NCBI RefSeq assembly: GCF_900142925.1
Contig: NZ_FRCN01000015.1
Coordinates: forward strand, 124,001-188,000
Source of the DNA: Chitinophaga sp. CF418
GTDB lineage: Bacteria > Bacteroidota > Bacteroidia > Chitinophagales > Chitinophagaceae
Direction: 5' to 3'
DNA length: 64,000 bases
The notes under the pieces are model-generated. The model searched no databases, had not been told where the DNA came from, and saw nothing but the letters and a program-made list of their open reading frames with translations. A program made the translations under genes and the position numbers. Numbering within the stretch: position 1 is the first letter of the stretch; every line of letters begins with the position of its first letter. Positions 59,546 through 64,000 of the stretch are shown here, piece by piece.

Positions 59546-61837
59546 ATGAACAGATTACTCATGCTCTTCTATTGTATGACGAGTTGTTTGATCCCCTGTC
59601 TGTCACAGGATAAAGTGCCTCCATTGGTCCTGCAACAGCTTTTGAAGAAGGAACGTCCTGATACAAATGATCTGCGGATGCTGTTTAACACAGGTATTTC
59701 GTATGTCGATAGGCCTGGTATTGAACCTGGCGACATGGATAGTGCTGCATTATGTGCTGCAAAAGTGCTTAAATCTGCTGTAAGCATAGGCAACAAGGTA
59801 TGGGAAGGTCAAAGCTATCTACTCTTTTCAAAGATTTTGCGGGAACAGAACGATATTGTAAGGGGGAAGAGCTATGCGTTGAAAGCGGAAGCTGTTTTTA
59901 AGGAACATCAACAAAAGGAACTGCTCGCAGATACATACATGGAACTGTGTGACTACTATCAGCCGGTAGATATTGAAAGTCTTAATGTCAAGCTTAAGTA
60001 TTATCGGGAGGCTGCGGTGATCTATGGAGAGCTGGGTTTGAAATTAAAACAGGCAAATGCGCTTTACAGGCTTGGCGACTATTATTCCTTCCTGCCTGAC
60101 TATAATGAAGCGAAAAAGGTTTTGCTGCAGGCATTGCCCATTTTTCAAGAGTTACATGTTAAAGAACTGCAGGGGATATATAACCTTTTGGGTGCAATTT
60201 GCAGCCAGTTGGGTGACTCTGATAATGCGTTGAAATATGGGTTGATGTCATTAAAAACAGCTCAGGCAGTCGGAGACAGTACTACGCAGCTTTGTACGAT
60301 CTATAACAGGTTAGGGATGATCTATATCAGGGTGGAGGATGTTACTAAGGCAATGCAAAGCTTTCGGAAGGCCGAGGAAATTGCATTGAGACTAAAGGAT
60401 ACTCCCTCTATGCAGATACTGGCCCGAAATATCGGTCAGGCTTACCAGAAGATGAATAAACCCGCGGAAGCATTGAAGATCCTTAAAGAAGAAGAACGTT
60501 ATTATCCTCCGACAAGCCCGGAAAAAAAGATACTGATGTTAGAAAGTATCTTAAATGCCTATTGCTTATTGGGTGATTTTGAGCGTGGGGCTCCTTACGC
60601 CCAGCAGTTGGAAGATATGCGGCATACGATGTATCCCGACGATGCTTATCTGGAATATGTCTATACTGCGCTGGTCAACTATTACCTCGGCATTCACCAA
60701 TTCAATACGGCGCACCAGTATGCCCAGGTAATGCTGGCAGTAGCAAGCAAGAGTGGTAATCTGTCTTTCCGCGCAAAATCATGCTCCTTCCTTTATCGTG
60801 CAGACTCTGCTATGGCCAACTATAAAGAAGCACTTGAGCATTTCCGGTTGTACAAACAGGCTAATGATTCCTTGTTTAATATAGCCAAAATGCAGAAGAT
60901 CGGTTATTTACAGGTGGAATTCGAGACTGAGCAGAAAGATCAGGCGCTAACGCTGAAAGAACGGAATATTGAGCTGCTCACAAAGGAAGCGCAGGAGGCC
61001 CGTTTCACCAGGAATGTGATCATTGGCGGCGCCGGTATGCTGGTGGCGCTGCTGCTGTTAGGCTACAATCGTTATCAGCTGAAGTTGCGCAGCAACCGGC
61101 AGCTAAAGCAACAGCAGGACGAAATTAACCGCAAAAACCTGTCCCTGCATGAGTTGATCGCTTCGCAGAATAAATTGCTGGATGAAAAGGAATGGCTGGT
61201 TAAGGAAATTCATCACCGTGTGAAAAATAACCTTCAGATCGTTATGAGCCTGTTAAATACACAGGCAGCCTTTCTTGATGACAAAGACGCGTTGAATGCT
61301 ATCCGGGAAAGCCGTTACCGGATGCAGGCCATCTCACTTATTCATCAGAAGCTTTATCAGTCAGACAATATGGCGAGAATAGATATGCGCACGTATATTA
61401 ACGAGCTTGTGGTATTTCTGAAAGATGGATTCTCAGATGTCAGCAGGATAAAATTTGATCTTCAGATAGCGCCGGTGAGACTTGATGTATCACAATCTGT
61501 ACCGGTGGGCCTGATCCTGAATGAAGCTATTACCAACGCTATCAAATATGCGTTTACCGGCAATGGTACTATCATTGTTTCCTTACAGCCTGCAGATACG
61601 GGCTATCTGACGCTTGTTATTGCTGATAACGGCAAGGGCTTTCCTGAAGGTGAAATACCTACTCAGAGAGGTTCAATGGGTATGATGCTGATGCATACCC
61701 TGGCTGAACAGCTAGATGGGGTTCTGGATATTCAGAGCCGTAACGGCGTTACTATTACTGTCAGCTTTAGATACGAGGAGAAAGAAACTTTTGATAAGCC
61801 TGTAGTGCTTATGGAGAGGGTTGCCGATTATGCGTGA
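59546..61837 (+). CDS. TPR sensor histidine kinase, HisKA_2 type
   Basis: A 763-residue kinase. MNRLLMLFYCMTSCLIPCLS is a signal peptide or signal anchor. Residues about 60-440 hold tetratricopeptide repeats (GIYNLLGAICSQLGDSDNAL and NRLGMIYIRVEDVTKAMQ). A coiled-coil leads into a transmembrane helix at about 489-507 (VIIGGAGMLVALLLLGYN). The phospho-acceptor is in KEIHHRVKNNLQIVMSLL (His about 556) of the HisKA_2/HWE-like class, followed by the ATPase N-box NEAITNAIKYAF and IADNGKGFPEG. Its periplasmic TPR input is unusual for phyla outside Bacteroidota. No response regulator gene is adjacent; the nearest is at 63.4 kb. Confidence 0.9.
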   Translation: MNRLLMLFYCMTSCLIPCLSQDKVPPLVLQQLLKKERPDTNDLRMLFNTGISYVDRPGIEPGDMDSAALCAAKVLKSAVSIGNKVWEGQSYLLFSKILREQNDIVRGKSYALKAEAVFKEHQQKELLADTYMELCDYYQPVDIESLNVKLKYYREAAVIYGELGLKLKQANALYRLGDYYSFLPDYNEAKKVLLQALPIFQELHVKELQGIYNLLGAICSQLGDSDNALKYGLMSLKTAQAVGDSTTQLCTIYNRLGMIYIRVEDVTKAMQSFRKAEEIALRLKDTPSMQILARNIGQAYQKMNKPAEALKILKEEERYYPPTSPEKKILMLESILNAYCLLGDFERGAPYAQQLEDMRHTMYPDDAYLEYVYTALVNYYLGIHQFNTAHQYAQVMLAVASKSGNLSFRAKSCSFLYRADSAMANYKEALEHFRLYKQANDSLFNIAKMQKIGYLQVEFETEQKDQALTLKERNIELLTKEAQEARFTRNVIIGGAGMLVALLLLGYNRYQLKLRSNRQLKQQQDEINRKNLSLHELIASQNKLLDEKEWLVKEIHHRVKNNLQIVMSLLNTQAAFLDDKDALNAIRESRYRMQAISLIHQKLYQSDNMARIDMRTYINELVVFLKDGFSDVSRIKFDLQIAPVRLDVSQSVPVGLILNEAITNAIKYAFTGNGTIIVSLQPADTGYLTLVIADNGKGFPEGEIPTQRGSMGMMLMHTLAEQLDGVLDIQSRNGVTITVSFRYEEKETFDKPVVLMERVADYA

Positions 61838-61907
61838 AAAATTGGGAAGCCCTGTTAAGATTGTTGTAGATATCGGTATTAATATGTTGCAGTAATGCAC
61901 AAGCAAG

Positions 61908-61944
61908 AGTCTTTATGAATATAAGTCATAAAGACTTTTTTCTT
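61908..61944 (+). terminator. Terminator after the TPR kinase gene
   Basis: AGTCTTTATGA-ATATAAG-TCATAAAGACT followed by T residues, 70 bases past the stop. Confidence 0.8.
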
Positions 61945-62020
61945 TTTACATAATGCTTGTTGTATTGTACCACTTGGGCCGGGGATGATTGTGATGACAG
62001 GAGTTGTTTTCAGTATCTGA

Positions 62021-62383
62021 CTATACTGGCAATTTTATTTTTTCACGCTGAGTATTCCCCCATGCCGCCAGTGACCGGACGATGGGAACCAATGTTTTCC
62101 CTTCCTCGGTTAACGCATATTCCACGCGCGGAGGTACTTCCGGAAATACAAAGCGCTCCACGAAGCCATGTTTTTCCAGCTCTTTTAATTGCTGCACAAG
62201 CATGCGCTCGGAGATATTCGGGATAAGGGCTTTTAATTCACTGTAACGCATTCTCCTGTGACCCAGATGCCAGATGATACCTGGTTTCCATCGGCCTCCG
62301 AGTATTCGCAATGCAATGGCCATTCCACATGTTTCATAAAGTTCTGTTGCATTAAGTGCATTTGTCGAAGTAGCTTTTCTCAT
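62021..62383 (-). CDS. HxlR family transcriptional regulator
   Basis: A 120-residue winged-helix protein. The start at 62383 (MRKATSTNALNATELYE) is preferred because the ATG nine bases earlier overlaps an operator-like repeat. Marks of HxlR: CGMAIALRILGGRWKPGIIWHLG, RYSELKALIPNISERMLVQQLKELEKHG (recognition helix) and VPPRVEYALTEEGKTL. The single Cys (about 19) may sense electrophiles, as in HypR/YodB-like relatives. It is divergent from the SDR gene, which is probably its target. Confidence 0.9.
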   Translation of the reverse strand: MRKATSTNALNATELYETCGMAIALRILGGRWKPGIIWHLGHRRMRYSELKALIPNISERMLVQQLKELEKHGFVERFVFPEVPPRVEYALTEEGKTLVPIVRSLAAWGNTQREKIKLPV

Positions 62384-62385
62384 TT

Positions 62386-62411
62386 CTAACATGTTTGTTA
62401 GTAGTTAACAA
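62386..62411. promoter_or_regulatory. Candidate HxlR operator, copy 1
   Basis: CTAAC-ATGTTT-GTTAG followed by TAGTTAACAA. It overlaps the hxlR start region and is a direct match (20 of 26) to copy 2. It contains an inverted repeat (CTAAC/GTTAG), as expected for a dimeric winged-helix protein. Confidence 0.6.
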
Positions 62412-62427
62412 ATTCAATCCTGTTCTT

Positions 62428-62435
62428 CAAAGATA
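62428..62435 (-). promoter_or_regulatory. -7 promoter element of hxlR
   Basis: Minus-strand TATCTTTG matches TAnnTTTG, with TTG 22 bases further up (62458-62460). Predicted start near 62420, just before operator copy 1. Confidence 0.5.
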
Positions 62436-62462
62436 ATTATAAAGTATCCGATACTTTCAATT

Positions 62463-62488
62463 CTTACTGTTTTGTAAGTAATTAACAA
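62463..62488. promoter_or_regulatory. Candidate HxlR operator, copy 2
   Basis: CTTAC-TGTTTT-GTAAG followed by TAATTAACAA, a direct repeat of copy 1 starting 77 bases later. It lies between the two divergent promoters, about 36 bases upstream of the SDR -7 element. Confidence 0.6.
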
Positions 62489-62523
62489 TTTCCCGTGTAC
62501 TTATCCGGACCATTCCGCTATTC

Positions 62524-62531
62524 TATGTTTG
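62524..62531 (+). promoter_or_regulatory. -7 promoter element of the SDR gene
   Basis: TATGTTTG matches TAnnTTTG, 27 bases before the preferred ATG at 62559. Confidence 0.55.
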
Positions 62532-62558
62532 CGCCTCAATAAATCAATGAGGATAATT

Positions 62559-63293
62559 ATGGAAACCAGAAACATTGTCTTAATTACAGGCGTAAGCAGA
62601 AAAGAAGGTCTGGGATATGAAACCGCCAGACAATTGGCAGGGCAGGGCTATAAGGTGATCATCACCGCCAGGGATTACCAGAAGGCAGCACATCTTGCCG
62701 CAACTATGCAAGAGGATAAACTGGATGTTGTACCTATGGAGCTGGACATCAGCAATGCAGAGAGCATTACGAAGTGTGTACAACATGTTACAGAACGATT
62801 GGGTCGCCTGGATGTACTGATCAACAATGCAGGCGTTATGACAGATTTTACCTCTACTATCGCTACTGCTGACCTGGGCGTTGTGAAAGCATGCTTTGAC
62901 AGCAATGTGTTTGGCCCCTGGCAGGCAACACAGGCATTCCTGCCATTGCTCAGGAAGAGCACTCAACCGCGTATTGTGAATGTCACCAGTGGTATGGGCT
63001 CTTATGACGATCCTGATTTTGGATTGCATCATTTCCCCGGAGTGCTGACAACATATGCACTGACGAAGCTAACATTCAATGCACTGACAGTAAAGGCCGC
63101 TAAAGAGTTGAAAGATGAAGGGATATTGGTGAATGCGGTATGTCCGGGTTTTACTGCCACTTATGAAGGATTGAAAGAGCAAGGCGCTAGACCAGTGGAA
63201 GAGGGGGCAAAAAGCATTGTGTGGGCTGCTACATTACCGGCAGACGGGCCTACGGGAGGTTTCTTCCGTGATGGGAAGTCATTGCCCTGGTAA
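62559..63293 (+). CDS. Short-chain dehydrogenase/reductase
   Basis: A 244-residue NAD(P)-dependent SDR. The ATG at 62559 gives METRNIVLITGVSRKEGLGYE; earlier in-frame starts (ATG at 62547, TTG at 62529) add a few residues. The cofactor motif TGVSRKEGLG departs from TGxxxGxG by a Lys-Glu insert, as in the carbonyl-reductase group. LINNAGVMTD is the NNAG motif, and the catalytic Ser and Y-x3-K lie in VTSGMGSY and TYALTKLTFN. VNAVCPGFTAT and TLPADGPTGGFFRDGKSLPW end it, a form common in HxlR-linked reductases for electrophilic carbonyls. Confidence 0.9.
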   Translation: METRNIVLITGVSRKEGLGYETARQLAGQGYKVIITARDYQKAAHLAATMQEDKLDVVPMELDISNAESITKCVQHVTERLGRLDVLINNAGVMTDFTSTIATADLGVVKACFDSNVFGPWQATQAFLPLLRKSTQPRIVNVTSGMGSYDDPDFGLHHFPGVLTTYALTKLTFNALTVKAAKELKDEGILVNAVCPGFTATYEGLKEQGARPVEEGAKSIVWAATLPADGPTGGFFRDGKSLPW

Positions 63294-63295
63294 TG

Positions 63296-63349
63296 CCATA
63301 CAGTGAAAATAAAAAGCCCCTGCAGGGGCTTTTTATTTTCACTGTATGG
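63296..63349. terminator. 54-base perfect palindrome, bidirectional terminator
   Basis: Arms 63296-63322 and 63323-63349 are exact inverses (centre GCCCCTG-CAGGGGC, flanked by AAAATAAAAA and TTTTTATTTT). It begins 2 bases past the SDR stop and ends 1 base before the response regulator's stop, so it fills the whole gap. Confidence 0.9.
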
Positions 63350-63350
63350 A

Positions 63351-63767
63351 TCACATATCTCTAAAAATTTCAGCAATTGCGCTTTTCAATTCTGAAGCCA
63401 GTAAAGGTTTCTTTAGCAATTTCAGCACCATCGGATTGGCATAGGTACGGCTGAGGTCTCCATAGTCAAGAGAAGATGATACCATGATAATATGGCATTG
63501 CGACTTGATCTTGGCAGGATAGCTGTAAAACGCCTCCAGGAATTCAAAACCATCCATCTCCGGCATTTGTATGTCCAGTAGCAAAACGGTAGGCGGTATC
63601 TTGGGTAGGGTGATATTGGAAGACAGGAATTCAAGCGCTTTGTTTGCGTTGTTAAAGGCAAGCACAGTTCTGCTGATCTGTTGCAGCGTAATAAGTCGCT
63701 CATGCAGCAGCAGATCTACTTCATTGTCATCTATGAGTATTACACGTAAATCAGGAATCGAAATCAT
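63351..63767 (-). CDS. Single-domain response regulator
   Basis: A 138-residue receiver domain alone. Acidic pair D13-D14, phospho-acceptor D65 in LLLDIQMPEMDGF, Ser/Thr switch in IIMVSSS, and Lys in LLKKPLLASEL are all present. Without an output domain, it acts by protein-protein contact, as for CheY or Spo0F types. Its first 17 bases overlap the end of the upstream histidine kinase gene, so the pair is co-translated and surely works together. Confidence 0.92.
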   Translation of the reverse strand: MISIPDLRVILIDDNEVDLLLHERLITLQQISRTVLAFNNANKALEFLSSNITLPKIPPTVLLLDIQMPEMDGFEFLEAFYSYPAKIKSQCHIIMVSSSLDYGDLSRTYANPMVLKLLKKPLLASELKSAIAEIFRDM

Positions 63768-64000
63768 TTCTGTTGGGAATGCTTATTTCAAATTGTGTAC
63801 CTTCTCCATATTTTGATTCAACGTTGATAGTACCGCCAATTTTATTCAGCGCTTCTTTTACAATATACAAACCAATACCACTTCCTGGTTTATTATTATT
63901 TTTTGAACGGAAGAACATCTTGAAGATGTTGTTGAGATGCTCACTAAGTATACCTATCCCGTTATCTTCGATGGACAGGGTCGCTTTATGCGGCTCTACC
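63751..64000 (-). CDS. Histidine kinase, C-terminal part (cut by window end)
   Basis: The gene runs off the right edge; 82 codons and the stop are visible. They are the last part of a GHKL ATPase domain: EDNGIGI (G1 box), a Phe-rich lid FKMFFRSKNNNKPGSGIGLY (G2) and VKEALNKIGGTINVESKYGEGTQFEI, the usual end of a bacterial kinase. The stop at 63751-63753 lies inside the response regulator gene. The sensory part cannot be seen. Confidence 0.9.
   Translation of the reverse strand, partial: VEPHKATLSIEDNGIGILSEHLNNIFKMFFRSKNNNKPGSGIGLYIVKEALNKIGGTINVESKYGEGTQFEISIPNRNDFDS

Overview
This window reads as chromosome of a Bacteroidota bacterium of the Chitinophaga type. The evidence is a PorX regulator of the type IX secretion system (T9SS), a secreted protein with GEVED and gliding-motility C-terminal (CHU_C) domains, an Oar-like TonB-dependent receptor, a fused LpxC/FabZ, DUF3098 beside ftsX, and promoters of the Bacteroidota form TAnnTTTG (sometimes with TTTG 19 bases upstream) with no Shine-Dalgarno signals. 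Most of it is ordinary core genome. I saw no insertion sequence, prophage, CRISPR array or rRNA operon.

Layout. 0.1-13 kb: a UspA-like protein, a bestrophin channel, ruvB, two peptidases (M28, M23), leuS, then ftsX-DUF3098-uppP (cell division and envelope lipid recycling), an outer-membrane-type protein, alanine dehydrogenase and tsaE. 13-20 kb: a copper P-type ATPase, recQ, a Gfo/Idh oxidoreductase and a HerA-like ATPase. 20-28 kb, minus strand: a GroES-like protein, a metallo-hydrolase, a UMF1 transporter, then the lipid A cluster HD hydrolase-lpxD-lpxC/fabZ-lpxA-ABC ATPase with very tight spacing. 28-34.4 kb, plus strand: porX, a small conserved protein translationally coupled to a beta-lactamase-fold hydrolase, a tandem family of small lipoproteins (two intact, one decayed), a helix-hairpin-helix protein and an acyl-CoA dehydrogenase. 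34.6-40.7 kb: an aldehyde dehydrogenase, then tig-clpP and clpX with a small partner gene, and tRNA-Leu. 40.7-45.5 kb: an arginase-family enzyme and an AraC-M20 amidohydrolase-MFS operon. 45.9-55.6 kb: small proteins, gamma-glutamyltransferase, a TonB receptor, an amino-acid permease with an acetyltransferase, and tRNA-Ala. 56.4-64 kb: the T9SS cargo protein, a TPR sensor histidine kinase, a divergent HxlR/SDR pair, and a response regulator overlapping a histidine kinase cut by the window end.

The items most worth following are not classic mobile or defence systems. They are: the tandem lipoprotein family with a pseudogene (31.1-32.2 kb); two candidate small transcripts ending in strong terminators (36.45-36.56 and 49.05-49.23 kb); a terminator/antiterminator-like leader before the CHU_C gene (56.1-56.2 kb); a duplicated 26-base operator between hxlR and the SDR gene; a cluster of GATATCACTTCA-type repeats near 41.9 kb; and a 54-base perfect palindrome that fills the SDR-response regulator gap. 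No strong case for a wholly new multi-gene system emerged.
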